64,000 bases of DNA, taken from the NCBI GenBank assembly GCA_016271365.2, contig CM028129.1, forward strand, positions 849,780,501-849,844,500, in the 5' to 3' direction. Position 1 is the first letter of the stretch. Each line of letters starts with the position of its first letter. Below the pieces are notes generated by a model, which ran no database searches, was not told the origin of the DNA, and was given only the letters and a program-made list of their open reading frames with translations. Made by a program: the position numbers and the translations under genes. Positions 36,230 through 47,282 of the stretch are shown one piece after another. The DNA is from Neoceratodus forsteri (lineage: Eukaryota > Chordata > Ceratodontiformes > Ceratodontidae).

Positions 36230-36280
36230 AAATATATATACACATATATATATATATGTATATATATGTATATATATAGC
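36230..36280. repeat. (TA)n-rich microsatellite
   Basis: An alternating TATA/CATA run. A purely simple sequence. Confidence 0.9.
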
Positions 36281-36365
36281 TGGGCACTGGACAAGGTATA
36301 AAAGAAAAGAGCAGCAGAGGGTAGAAGTAATAAGGGGCAGTTAGGGCAAGGATAGGAGAAGGAAG

Positions 36366-37331
36366 ATGATCGGTGTGGTGCTTTGCAGTGGATGTGGGGC
36401 AGCAGTGTTCAGGAAGACCTTCTGGACACTGCAGTGCTGCCCAATCTGCAGGCACCTCTCTGTTTTGAGGGAGGAGGTAGCTGGACTCCAAGCAGAGGTG
36501 GCAAGGATATAGGTGACCTTCCTCCCCCCATACAGAGACCATCATGTCCACCACCGCTCCCTCAGAGGTTGCCAAGAAGGAGGGAAGGAAGGAAGGATGG
36601 ACTACAATGGGCACAGAGAGGGTGTGGGAGGCAGGATGGAGGCACATCCCCCAGCCGGTGTCACTTCACAACTCGTATGCCATCCTGGCAGAGCATACAG
36701 ATTGTGCAGCATCTCCAGAAGTAAACACCATGGGTGTAGAAGGGGGCATCCAGGATGGAACCCCGAGGGGAGAGGCAGGGAGAACACACAGGAGAAGGAA
36801 TCAAATCCTGGTTGGGGTCTCCATTGTCCAGAGGATTGAGCTGGGGTCAGGTAGCAATGGTGAGAGGGAGGTAATGTGCCTACCTGGAGGCACAGTTTGG
36901 AATAAGGGCAAGCAAATCCTTGGTATTGCAAGGGCAGCAGCAAGGAGGGGGGAGCAGGACATCATTATTCACTTACGGGCTAATGATCTGGCTAGAGAGG
37001 GGGTAGATGACGGAAGAGTACAGGAAGAGTTCAGGGAGCTGGGGAGGAATCTTGGGCAAGTAGCACACTCTGTGACATTCTCAGAGGTTCTATCTGCCCA
37101 CAGCAAGGGGAAAAGAGGGACATCCTCATCACTGAATTCAACAAATGGCTGAAGAAATGGTGCAGAGAGGTGGGGTATGGCTTCATTGGGGACTGGAACC
37201 TCACCTGGAGGGATGAAGGACTGTATTCTCCAGATGGCCTGCATCTAGCAGGAGGAGGCAAAGGTATCCTCTCTGAGAGGTTTAAGTGCATCCTTAGTGA
37301 TCATTTAAACTTGCCAAGGGGGGAGGCATAG
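36366..37331 (+). pseudogene. CR1 ORF1: zinc finger, coiled coil, SGNH esterase
   Basis: CR1 ORF1 binds nucleic acid and carries an esterase-like domain. From ATG 36366 the N-terminus shows C-x2-C and CC-x2-C pairs (LCSGCG, QCCPICR) followed by a short leucine-rich helix (LREEVAGLQAEVARI) and a stop at 36510. In the frame opened at 36544 a linker leads to the esterase: block I LVGVSIVQ near 36807 (consensus GDSI; the Ser is kept, the Asp is Val), the PGG segment, block III RANDLA near 36976 (consensus G-x-N-D), then a frameshift near 37140. Block V SPDGLHL lies near 37230, and the stop is at 37329-37331. Damaged by two frameshifts. Confidence 0.85.
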
Positions 37332-37419
37332 ACAGTCAAGGGGATTATCATAGCCCCCCTACAGAACATAACTGAAAGCAGTGAGGACACAATAATTAGC
37401 GTAATATCTAACCATAAAA

Positions 37420-39821
37420 CCACCATGGTTACAATGGGGGAGAGAACAGAAGGTACATTACTAATGCAGTGCAGGGCAAAGACCAATAAACAAGGAATGT
37501 TAAGTGGGTACACAGAGTGGAAGGTCATGTGTGCAAATGCCTACAGTCTGAGAAACAAAATCCCAGACATAACGGCACTGATGGCAGACACAAACCTGGA
37601 CATTGTGGCTATTATGGAGACATGATATGCAGAGAACCATGACTGAGATGCAGCCATACTAGGGTATACACTTTTTAGAAAGGATAGGGAGGTGAAGAGG
37701 GGAGGAGGGGTTGCTATGTATGTGAAGGAAGGGATTAAAGCTACGGAGGCTCAGGGATCCAGGGAAGAAACAGAGGCATTGTGGGTCACTCTGGAGTTGG
37801 GGAACAAAGCGCAGGGGGAGGATATAGCTCTAATATTAGTGGAGGCCATAGATAATATTGTAGCAAAAGGGGAAGTACTACTAATGGGTGAGTTCAACAT
37901 GCTGGATGCGGACTGGAATATCCAGACTGCAAGTACATCAAGAAGCAAGGACCTCATGTCTGCCATGTATGGGGCAAACCTAAGGCAGCTTGTGGTTGAG
38001 CCCACCAGGGAGGGGGCTGTGCTGGTCTTAGTGCTGACAAATGGGACAGAATCATGGATGTTGAGGTGTGCAGTCCCCTTGCTACCAGTGACCAAGAACT
38101 GTGTGGTTTAGAGTCAACATGTTGGCAGAAGAAAGCCATTCAAAGATTAAGGTCCTAGATTTCTGGAAGGCCAACTTTGTGGAGATGGGAGAACAGCTCA
38201 AAATTGCCCTGGCAGCAGAAGATACGGGGGAGGGGTAGAAGAACAGTGGGTTAGGCTCATGAGATCCATAACAGGAGTGATAAGTCAATGTGTCAGACTG
38301 CTTAGCAAAAGCAAAAGAAAGAAGCGGCCACTAAGTCAGTAGCTGAGAAAGTGCGAGAAAATAGTAAGGCATTCAGGAAATACAAAAATACACTGAAAGA
38401 AGAAGACAGAGTAAAATATCTGGAGAAGTAGAGAGAAGCTGGGAAAGCTGCTAGAGGGGCTAAGGCAAGAATGGAGGAAGGAACAGTACAGGCTATTAAG
38501 AAGGGAGACAAGACCGTCTTCTGTTATGTAAGCCTGACCTCAGTGGTGGGGAAGCTGATGGAGTCCCTGCTTAAGGAGAGGGTAATGAAGTTCCTGGAGT
38601 CAAGTGGCGCAAAAGACCCAAGGCAGCATGGATTCACTGAGGGAAGGTCCTGTCAGACTAATCTTATCGACTTCTTTGACTGGGTGACCAGAGTGATGGA
38701 TGAGGGAGAGGAGGTGGATGTGGCCTACCTGGATATCAGCAAGGCCTTCAACAGCATTCCACATAGACGGTTGCTTAACAAATTGGAGAATCTGGATGTG
38801 GTCTCTAAAGTGGTAAAATGGGTTGGAAACTGGCTAAAATGCAAGACCCAGAGGGTGGTAGTAAATGGTATAAAATCTGAAGAGGGGGAGGTGACCAGTG
38901 GGATGCCACAGGGATCAGTGCTGGGTCCAGTCCTATTCAATGTCTTCATAAGCAACGTTGCAGAGGAAATGGAGGGGAATGTATGCCTGTTCTCATATTA
39001 CACCAAGATCTGCAAGAAAGTCGACACACAGGAGGTGCTAGATAAAATGAGAAATTACCCAAGACTACTTGAGGAATGGCAAGGGTTTTGCAGTTGGGTT
39101 TCAATGCTAAGAAGTGTAGGATAATGCACCTGGGACACAGAAACCCAAGAGAGGAATACAGGATGGAGGGGTAAGTTCTAGCCACCACAAGTCAGGAGAG
39201 TTACCTGGGGGTTATCATATCCGATGACCTGAAGTCATCCAAACAATGCAAAAAAGCAGTGGGGAATGCAAACAGAATGCTGGGGTGCATAGGAAGGGGC
39301 ATAACCAGTAGGAGGAGTGAAGCAGTGATGCCACTGTATAGATCACTGGTGAGGCCTCCTCTGGAATACTGTGTCTAATTCTGGAGACCGCATCTCAGGA
39401 AGGACATAGACAGAATGGATACAGTCCAGAGAAGAGCAATAAAAATGATACATGCACTGCAGCACAAGCCTTATGAGGAAAGACTCAAGGAACTTAACAT
39501 CTAGTCACTGGAAGAGACAAGGGAGAGAGGGGATATGATGGAGACTTTCAAATGCCTGAGAGGAATAAACAGGGTACAGGAGGAGAGCACATTTTAGAGA
39601 AGAAAATGCACAAGGACAAGGTGACATAACATGAGGCTGGAAGGAGGGAGGCTTCGGGGAATGCTAGGAAGTATTTTTTCACAGAGAGGGTGGTGGATCA
39701 ATGGAACAGCCTACCAGTGGAGGTCGTGGAAGTGAAAACAGTACGGGGATTCAAAAGTGCATGGAATAAGCATAAAGGCACCCTGCTGTACAGCAGAGAG
39801 GGGGAGAGTCAGCCCAGATAA
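37420..39821 (+). pseudogene. CR1 ORF2 with internal deletion
   Basis: Endonuclease: NAYSLRNKIPDITAL near 37537, ETW mutated to a stop at 37623, GGGVAMYVKEGIKATE near 37705, LLMGEFNMLDADW near 37880 and LRQLVVEPTREGAVL. The linker frame reads to GDKTVFCY near 38515 and jumps directly into VSLTSVVGKLMESLLKERV of the RT. The part encoding the end of the linker and RT entry (about 500 bases in the 24.4-kb copy) is missing. RT then runs intact for over 180 residues (AYLDISKAFNSIPHRRLL, PQGSVLGPVLFNVF), but the catalytic box reads FSYYTK and not FADDTK. The C-terminal FFTERVVDQWNSLPVEVV is near 39680. Confidence 0.88.
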
Positions 39822-39952
39822 GAGTAGGAATTGACAAACCAAGTAGGGAAATGGGCAGACTAGGTGGGCTGTATGATCCTTATCTGACGACAGATTCTAT
39901 GTTTGTTTCTATGTCTCGAACGTCTATGTTTCTATGTTTCTATGATTAACTG

Positions 39953-40335
39953 CTACTGAAATTGCCCTTTTTCCTGCAGTAACTCAGCTGCAGAATGCTG
40001 CAGCATTGTGTTGCGTCCCGAAGGGCTCACTGTATTGAGTGCTGGTGATAAAAAAACTTCAGTTGTACTGCAGCATGTTTTAAGGCACCTTGGGTTGATT
40101 GGATGAATTTGTCATTAAAACCAATGGAGTGTTTGCAGTGTGTATGTATGTGTGGATTTACAGGCAGAGAGAGAGAGAGGGATAGACAGACAGTGTAGCC
40201 CACCAGGATACAATGCAGTGTCACAGATTCCTGTATAACAAAAGGAAATAATTGCCATTGAAATCATGCCATTTTCTGCATTAACTCTGCAAAATTCTGC
40301 AGTATTTTGCATTGCATCCTAACAGGCTCCCCTGC
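39953..40335 (+). repeat. Direct duplication, ~300-base spacing
   Basis: TGAAATTGCCCTTTTTCCTGCAG with GCAGAATGCTGCAGCATTGTGTTGC (39953-40032) recurs in diverged form at 40253-40335. The material between includes AATGCAGTGTCACAGATTCC (40212-40231), also present near 35193. An old low-copy repeat family of unknown type. Confidence 0.65.
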
Positions 40336-41079
40336 ATGTATCAATTATATGGTTAGGCATCTGTCCTCATAGAAAAAGCCATCAGATGTTTCTCCATATC
40401 TAGTACTTACTGTAAGTGCCATATATGCAAACAATTAGCTACTAACACCTTTTAACAATGGTATTGACACCATATTACTAACCTTAAACTCAAAACCTTA
40501 TAAATATGTTCATAACACCTTATTACCAACCTTAACATACTGTACAGCATGACCATATTAACACCAAATATAAAGTTCACAACAGTTCCAATGTATGTCC
40601 ACCATACCCCCAAATTGCTTTCAAAATGTAGCACCTTCTTAGTTTAGCACTTAGGCCTTGATTCTAGAAGTGTTACACCTGGCGTAACAACACTTGTGCC
40701 AAGTAGAATGGTGCAAGTAGCAACTTATGTCAGCAATTGCGACATGCATGATTCTACAATGTGGCCTGAGACATGTTACAGGCCACTTGCGCCGAAGAGC
40801 TGTTACTCCAGCAGTTGCACCATAACCCCCCCTGCGACATGGTGCTAGGGGGTTTATGGCAGCAGTTGCACCCCATTCCAGAAGGGCAGCAACAAAGTAC
40901 CCAATGTTGGGATTCTACAAGAACACCCGGAGGAGAACTGGCAATGTAAGTTACACCAGCATTTAGATGGTGTAACTTACGTACGCCACCCGGTGGTTCT
41001 GTAGACCTGCCAGCAGCCCAGCATGCAATCCACATATGCCCTCCCTCCCACCCACACCCAACATACCCTCAGAGTGATC

Positions 41080-41340
41080 TGCAGGGCTGCACACACCCTT
41101 GCCCCTGAACCCCAAACAGTGAATGCTCCACAGGGCTGCACACACACCCTGCCCCAAAATCTCTGAACAGTGAATGCCCCACAGGGCTTCACACACACCC
41201 TGCCCCGAACCCCAAACAGTGAATGCCCCACAGAGTTGCACACACACCCTTCCCCTGAACCCCAACAGTGAATGCCCGCAGAGCTGCACACACACCCTGT
41301 ACCCCAAACCCCCACTGCTAAATGCCCTGCAGGGCAGCTC
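41080..41340 (+). repeat. ~60-base tandem array in palindromic element 2
   Basis: About four and a half units of CTGCACACACACCCTG, CCCC, GAACCCCAAACAGTGAATGC, CCCACAGGG, with small gaps. The open frames across it on both strands (Cys/Gly or Pro/His rich) are translations of the array. Confidence 0.85.
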
Positions 41341-41488
41341 TGTCAACCCCCACCTGTGCCCAGACCCAGAGACACTGCCACAATCTATCACAGTACCCCA
41401 CACCATCCCTGGTAGTCTAGTGGACCCCCACACAGCTGCGCCAGTCCACCCAGCACCCCCACCTATCCCCAGCCAGTGAATGCACAGC

Positions 41489-41640
41489 CCACCTCTCACC
41501 TCCATGGCCAGCCGCCGACTGAGTTCAGTAGGAGTGCTTACTGTATAAACATGCTCAGAAATTAATTTCTGAGCACGTCTATTCAGTAAGCGCTCCTACT
41601 GAATGCACTCAGTTGCTGGCCATGGAGGTGAGAGGTAGGC
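41489..41640. repeat. Central hairpin of palindromic element 2
   Basis: Two ~75-base arms meet at AGAAATTAATTTCT (41557-41570). The outer stem contains CACCTCCATGGCCAGC against GCTGGCCATGGAGGTG, and the middle stem TTCAGTAGGAG against CTCCTACTGAA. High arm identity. Confidence 0.9.
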
Positions 41641-42098
41641 TATGCCATTCACCGCCTGGGGACACAAGTGGGGGTGGGGTGCTGGGTGGACTGGCACAGC
41701 TGGGTGGGGGAGTGGGGGCCACTAGACTACCAGGTACCACTACACAGATCAGACTGTGTGTACTGTACATACTGTACAATACACCAGTCACAAGGGACCC
41801 AGGATTGATGTTGGGGGACCCATGGTGGCATGAAAGTGGGTGGGGGGCCTCTTGCCCTGCGCTGCTTTGCTGGGGTTTGGGCATGGAGGGCACTTGTGCC
41901 TTGTGGCATTGCTGTTGCAACTTTCAACTGCTTCACCAGGTACACCCTCTGTTCAGTGTACCTGGTCGTAAGTCACAGGACTTAGACAAGGGGACCCTGC
42001 CCCTTCTAGAATAGGGCTCAGGGTCCATGTCACAATGGCGATTGGCGCAAGTCACGTTTGGCAGCGACTTGCACCAACCTTCTAGAATTGAGGCCTTA

Positions 42099-42870
42099 GA
42101 ATGCAGTTTGAAACAAAAACAGAATTGTACCACCCCAAACTGTTTTTTTATAGCAGGTCCTTTGCAATGCAAAGCAAAAAAGTGGAGACACTGCTACACA
42201 TACATTTAATTGGAAAAAAATTGTCAGAGCAAAAACAGGGCAGTTAGCAACACTGTTTTCCACAGTTACCCAAAAAAAGAAGGAAACTTTTCAGAGCAGA
42301 ACAATTAGAGTGGCATACTTCCTCCAGCACAGTGTTTCAAGGGAGCAGCTGCATTCCTTAACAAACATTTCAATGAAAAAGCAGGAAGTTACCAGTATAA
42401 ACAGAACCCCAAACAAACTGTTGTAAGCACAGTTAATTACCTGCCTTTATAACATGGGCACATAAGTATTTGTAATCTGATTAGTAGAAGCATATCACAT
42501 GACTATTCATTAATCTATGTTACACACACAGTTCCTGGTAAGGAGGTCTGTTACACTAATATCCTGCAGCTGCCATATCTTATCATTGCAGACTCAGATA
42601 CTAAAGGAATGGCAGCCATTACAGTTTTGTGTCACCGACAGCTGTCACCATAAATAGCAAAGCACGGCATGGCAAAGCACTACATTATTGTGAGTGTTTC
42701 AGATAATAGTGTCTACTCACGCTGTGAGAAACCTGAGCTTCATCGTCCTGTTAGTGCTTCCAGAAAATGTCCTGTTGTCCTCATTAGCATTGTAGCAGGC
42801 CCCGCGATGCCTCCCATTCACTTGTTGCCCAGTTCTGTCAGTGACTTAAGTTAAACAAATGGATAAGTCA
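42099..42870. other. Gene-free interval
   Basis: No gene is supportable. AAAGCAGGAAGTTACCA (42378-42394) and the following 60 bases recur in diverged form near 45968, so part of this is an unnamed repeat. Confidence 0.5.
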
Positions 42871-42875
42871 GCCAT

Positions 42876-43110
42876 GGGAACTCCATTCTTTTACCAGAAT
42901 TCTGTGCCCATAGCATAGGAGAAATTGCCACATACCCACCCAGCAGAATTCCATGCTGCGAAGTGAAATCCCTAACCATAGCATAGGGAGACATCCCACC
43001 TAACCCCTCAGTGGAATTCCATGCTACCAAGCAAAATTGCTGCCTGTGGCATAGTGAGGTTTCCCACCCACCTGCCCAGTGGAACTCCATGCTTCCTGGC
43101 AAAGTCAGTG
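42876..43110 (+). repeat. ~67-base tandem repeat, 3.5 units
   Basis: Units contain GGAATTCCATGCT, AAGCAAAAT, CATAGCATAG-GAG and CCCACCYACCCCC. They start near 42879, 42948, 43013 and 43080. The repeat makes a minus-strand open frame that is not a gene. Confidence 0.8.
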
Positions 43111-43742
43111 GTACTATCATATTACTATGCAGAAAATGTAGGAGTCCTGAGTTTCAAAATTGTGATCCCTTGTACTCTGCAACCTGCCTGCAGTGTTTTG
43201 ACCTTTGCTCCCACTGAACTGTGACCCATGGTCACAGAGTAATCAGAGTGTGCAGCACTGCTGGGGATAGATTCTAGCAGTAAGAGCATATTGTGGTGGA
43301 ATAAGTTGGTTTCTATAACAATCTCCTGTTTTTTTTTTTATTTGGGAGATGGATCAGTCCACACAGCTCTACAGACAACATGTAGCTGAGCAATGGAGCA
43401 GGCCTTTCCATATAGTCCCGATATACAGGTACACATTTTGCAAAAATAATAATATTGCAAATCCTAGTGCAGTGTCACCACACAATACCAATAGATAACT
43501 ACAGCAGCCTGTGCAGTGTTGACAGCAGAATAACAAGTTCCACCTGTCCTTTGATTTTATTGTCTGTGGTCTGTTCATCACAAATTTTCTGTGTAGAACA
43601 ACTTTTACTGTGGCAGAACACAGAAAAGTGTGGTGCTGCAGTCATAAATAGTGGAAGAACACAAAATAGTACCCACATTTCTTCCCTGTTCTTCAAAGAG
43701 TTTTTGTCCATTTCTCTCCACATGTGGCCCATGTCATAAGCA

Positions 43743-43890
43743 CAATAACCCACTCCAGGGTATGTGGTTATTGGGGATTAATCAACACTCCGTGTGCTGT
43801 AAGGAAACTTGGCCTGTGGCCTCATGCCTCACAATGCACCAGGGGTGTTGATTAATTCCCAATAACCACACACCTTGTCATGGGTTATTG
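43743..43890. mobile_element. Small palindromic element (MITE-like)
   Basis: Arms start CAATAACCC and continue TGTGGTTATTGGGRATTAATCAACAC. The right arm is the reverse complement up to GGGTTATTG. About 148 bases with a ~40-base loop. Pairing continues weakly into the flanks (TAAGC / GCTTA), so a target duplication cannot be defined. Confidence 0.75.
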
Positions 43891-44129
43891 CTTACTTATT
43901 TCAGTCAAAAGCAGGCAGTTGACAAGATACATTTTAGCTTTGTAAACAAGGATTTGTCAATGCTGAGTGTTCACCGCATGCACTGCTGTCATGGTGGGGA
44001 TGTTATACTGATATCACTGAAAGTGACATTAAAAATTACTTCAGTAAAGGAATGATTTTATTAACAGTTAAGAATGCAAAGTAGAAGTGATGATGTTGGG
44101 CAGAGCAACTGTCTTGTTTGTTAGTATCT

Positions 44130-44830
44130 GTGGCTCAAATTTTCAGCATACACTTCTTATGAACCACCTCTGACTGCAAAATCACCTTTCAGGATGCAAA
44201 AAAACATTTTGGCCATACTCTGCAGAATGACAGCTGTCACATTCATGAGATGCTGTGAAGAAAAGACTATACTGAAAATTTGGGGTCAAAGTATTGAAAA
44301 TTGCCAAAGTTATGAGCCTGCATTTGCAAGTTTCAATGCAGGCTCATAACATCTCTGTTTTTTAATAGTTTTACAACCAAATTTACTACATAGCTTTCTT
44401 ATGACCCCACCTCATGAACAAAGGCAGAGAAAATTTTCAGCTCCTGCATGAAAGGTGATTTCGCGCAGCGACTGCAAAATCTCCTTCTGGGATGCAAAAA
44501 AAACATTTTGGCCAGGATGTGAAAAATGACAGCTGTCACATTCATGAAGTGCTGTGAAGAAATGGTTATATGGAAAATCTGGGGTCAAAATATTGGAAAT
44601 TGCCGAAGTTGCAAGCCTGCATTTGCAAATTTCAATGCAGGCTCGTAACTTTACTGTTTTTTACTATTTTTACACCAAATTTTCAACATAGCCTTCTTAT
44701 GACCCTACCTCATGAACAAAGGCAGAGAAAAATTTCAACTCCTGCATGAAAGGTGATTTTGCACAGTGACAGTGAAATCACCTTATCTAATATCACTTGC
44801 ATTTTTCATGAGGTGGGGTCCCAAAAAGGC
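44130..44830 (+). repeat. Tandem array of ~299-base units (array 1)
   Basis: GGATGCAAAAAAACATTTTGG at 44192 recurs about 299 bases on, with AATGACAGCTGTCACATTCATGA, AAAATTTGGGGTCAAA and CTTCTTATGACCC-ACCTCATGAACAAAGGCAGAGA. Two full units and part of a third. Each full unit contains a hairpin whose stem includes AGCCTGCATT / AATGCAGGCT (44311-44348 and 44610-44647). Confidence 0.85.
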
Positions 44831-45119
44831 ATGTTGAAAATCTGGGGCAAAAATATGAAAAAATGGCCAAGTCATGTTACTTAGTTGAAAATGCCATTGA
44901 AATACATTGAAGCTGAAAACCCCATTGAAATACATTGAAGCGCATACGTCAGTTCGTGGTTGGACTGAAGACTGAAGACATGTCTGTGGTCCAAGGAAGA
45001 TTATGGTGATGGACTCCAGTGGGTAAGTATGGGGTGGGGGTGTGTAAGGTGATGGGTTCTGAGTGGGAGGGTAGGGTGGTTGAGCAGGTAATGGAGCAAC
45101 AGAAAATGATGGACGGTTT

Positions 45120-45420
45120 TCTTTTTTTCAGGTAAAAAAACAATGAGGGACAGTTTTCTTTATTTCAGGGACAGGACACTGGAGGATTGGGCACCCTCAG
45201 TGTTACTAGGGGACAGTATTCCAACAATTGAGGACACTGGGGGACTGGGCACCCCCAGTGTCACTGACTTATGTTTGGGGGCTGGGCGCACAGATGTCAA
45301 TGGACGGTTTTCTTCTTTTCAGAGGAAAAAAAAATGATGAGGGACAGTTTTACACACTGGGAGACTGAGCACCCTCATTGTCACTACTGTGTGTGTGTTG
45401 AGGGGGGGAGAGGTGCTTAC
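45120..45420 (+). repeat. Degenerate tandem repeat
   Basis: GACGGTTTTCTT-TTTCAG, RATGAGGGACAGTTTT and ACTGGGGGACTGGGCACCC, CAGTGTCACT recur two or three times, at about 45110-45210, 45235-45270 and 45300-45390. Irregular spacing suggests duplications plus deletions. Confidence 0.6.
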
Positions 45421-45517
45421 AGGGAGGTTTGGATTGGGGGACAATTTGGGCTGCCAGCAACAGACATCGATGGATGGTTTTCTTTGTTGGAGGCACACAT
45501 TCCAGATTGACCATGAA

Positions 45518-45604
45518 AGATCAGCCTGGCTTGCTGGGCGGTGCAGGTCAAAGGGATAGAAACTTCCCTCGAAGTTGGTGCCGTCCCTGCCCAGCAAGCC
45601 AGAA
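45518..45604. repeat. Hairpin with 14-base perfect stem
   Basis: CTGGCTTGCTGGGC near 45520 pairs with GCCCAGCAAGCCAG near 45590. The inner part pairs imperfectly (GTGCAGGTCAAAG region). Origin unknown. Confidence 0.75.
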
Positions 45605-45739
45605 ACTCCATCATTGTCAACCTGGGTGCCTATTGGTCTGGCACTGACACGTCCCTGCAACACTGCTTTGCATTAGGCAGACAGTGTCACACCCCTCAAA
45701 GGGCACACTTATATTAATGTGTTCGCTTGCGCGCATGGC

Positions 45740-46826
45740 AAACACAAAAATAAACTTTTCACAGAGTGACTTGGTTACTCAGAGAACAGAACTGAACAAG
45801 CCATTCTTACTGCAAACAGACAGGAAAGCATTCTGCTTGCTAGCCACAGTAGCTTGGAACAGGGAGTGGTGGCATTATTTATTTAGTATTTGTTGACTGG
45901 GTAAGTATACTAGAATAAAAATGCCTGGCTTCAGGAACAACACAGACTTCACAATCATGCCATAGGAAAAGCAGGAAGTTACCACTTTAAACTGGAACTC
46001 AACCAATTTGTTTTCAACACAGTTACTTGTTTTATTTCAGCCAGAAGCAAGCAAATTACAAAACATACACTTTATTATGTAAATAAATACATAAATAAAA
46101 CTTTTCACAGAGTAAGTTGATCATTCAGAGAAGAGAACAGAAGGTTCCATGTCATAATTCTAATGTGGAATGGTGACCAGTGAAGAGAGCACAAATCCCA
46201 CAGCGTGATGACTTGGAATAAAGTATTTTTTTGCAGGCGACTTTGCACCCCCCCCTGCACCCTTCCCCTTCTGGGCTTTGTCTTTCACACCCACCTTTAT
46301 TTAATATACTAACTCGGTGGGAGGCATACCTCAGGGATGGGGAGAACTGACGGTCACCCAAAAGTGTTGGCACTGTGGTTCTGTTGCCCTCTTCACAGGT
46401 CACCGTTCTTCAGTCACTGTTCTGACATGCTACTGAAGAAGAACTGAACGTGCCACTCTTACATTGTCCCTTCCACATTCCTTTGACCCTGGTTCCAGCT
46501 CTAAATTCTCCATACCGCATCACTATATATCTTTTTATATTAGGTTTTATTTATGTTCAGTGTACCTGATATGTATATTTCTTTACTTATATGAAAAATT
46601 GTGTCCTACCCAAAACTAGCTGTATCTTCTGTTCCAAACATATACTACTGTCAATGCTACCTGCTGATACTTTGTATATACTGTATTATTGTATCTCACT
46701 TTATTTTTATTATAATTTTCTTGTGTGTTTCATCCCATGTATATTGTCCCTTGTTCCTTGTTGACAAACCCAGGTCCACCTCGAAAATTAGCTTGCTCAA
46801 TGGTGATCACCTGGTTAAATAAAGAC

Positions 46827-46860
<34 letters not shown>

Positions 46861-46930
46861 ATTGATTACAGCAAATGCACAGGAAGCCTTTCTTCTTGCT
46901 AGCTAGCTGGAAAGAGGGAGTGGCTCCATT
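45740..46930 (+). repeat. Diverged duplication interrupted by a LINE end
   Basis: AAATAAACTTTTCACAGAGT with ATTCAGAG-AGAGAACAG occurs at about 45750-45790 and 46095-46140. GGAAAGC-TTCT-CTTGCTAGC and GGAA-AGGGAGTGG occur at about 45820-45870 and again only after the LINE tail, at about 46870-46922. The second copy therefore seems split by an insert of about 0.7 kb. Confidence 0.5.
46480..46860 (+). mobile_element. LINE 3' end with (ATTG)n tail
   Basis: ACCTGGTTAAATAAAGACTTTG runs into seven to eight TTGA units (46829-46860). A polyadenylation-like AATAAA followed by a 4-base tail repeat is typical of non-LTR LINEs of the L2/Rex/RTE kind. No coding homology is left, so it is heavily 5'-truncated. 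Confidence 0.6.
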
Positions 46931-47248
46931 CATTTAGGATTACATAGTCTGAAACCCTGTTCACCTCAATCACATTAACTGCTGCAGTGCTAGAAAATTT
47001 TATAATGAAGTCATTTTGATGTTGCTTGCACGCATGTGCAAGAAACATAGTGCCATCATCCGAGTTTTTGGAGGTGTGGCAGCCCTCTTCCAGTTCATTC
47101 AGTGTGTTTGCAGTCGCGGCCACAGTTCTCCAATCGCTGCTGGAGCTGTCTATGATAGCAGTCTAAAATGCAGTGGCATACAGTTGAAAGGGGAAGCTAC
47201 GCTTCAGTGAGCAGCGATAAGATATCGCCTGCTCATGCGCGCTCCCTC

Positions 47249-47275
47249 TACACACACACACACGCACGCATACTG
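47249..47275. repeat. (CA)n microsatellite
   Basis: A short CA run with CG interruptions. Confidence 0.85.
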
Positions 47276-47282
47276 TGTGCTC

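Larger units (their letters stand above)
36366..39945 (+). mobile_element. CR1-type LINE with ORF1 and internally deleted ORF2
   Basis: The most complete CR1 here: ORF1 from its start codon, ORF2 endonuclease, linker, RT and C-terminus, and a tail TCTATGTTTCTATGTTTCTATG (39924-39945). ORF2 carries an internal deletion near 38515-38530. Any 5' UTR upstream of 36366 is not delimited. Confidence 0.9.
40651..42098. mobile_element. Palindromic DNA element 2 (GGCC ends, TTA duplication)
   Basis: Ends GGCCTTGATTCTAGAAG (40654-40670) and the complement of GGCCTCAATTCTAGAAG (42079-42095) match at 15 of 17 bases, flanked by TTA (40651-40653, 42096-42098). A 3-bp TTA duplication and GG ends fit PIF/Harbinger. 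Inside are a left-arm tandem array (41080-41340), one inverted pair of tRNA-Glu-like motifs (41406-41423 and 41719-41735) and a strong central hairpin (41489-41640). The hairpin centre (41563) is off the geometric centre (41375) because the left arm is longer. No transposase frame is present. Confidence 0.85.

Noticed and set aside
41080..41340. CRISPR-like repeat array
   Set aside because: Units are contiguous and diverged with no unique spacers, and the window is clearly vertebrate.
40963..41505. Gly/Cys-rich 180-codon minus-strand frame
   Set aside because: It is a translation of the 60-base tandem array in palindromic element 2.
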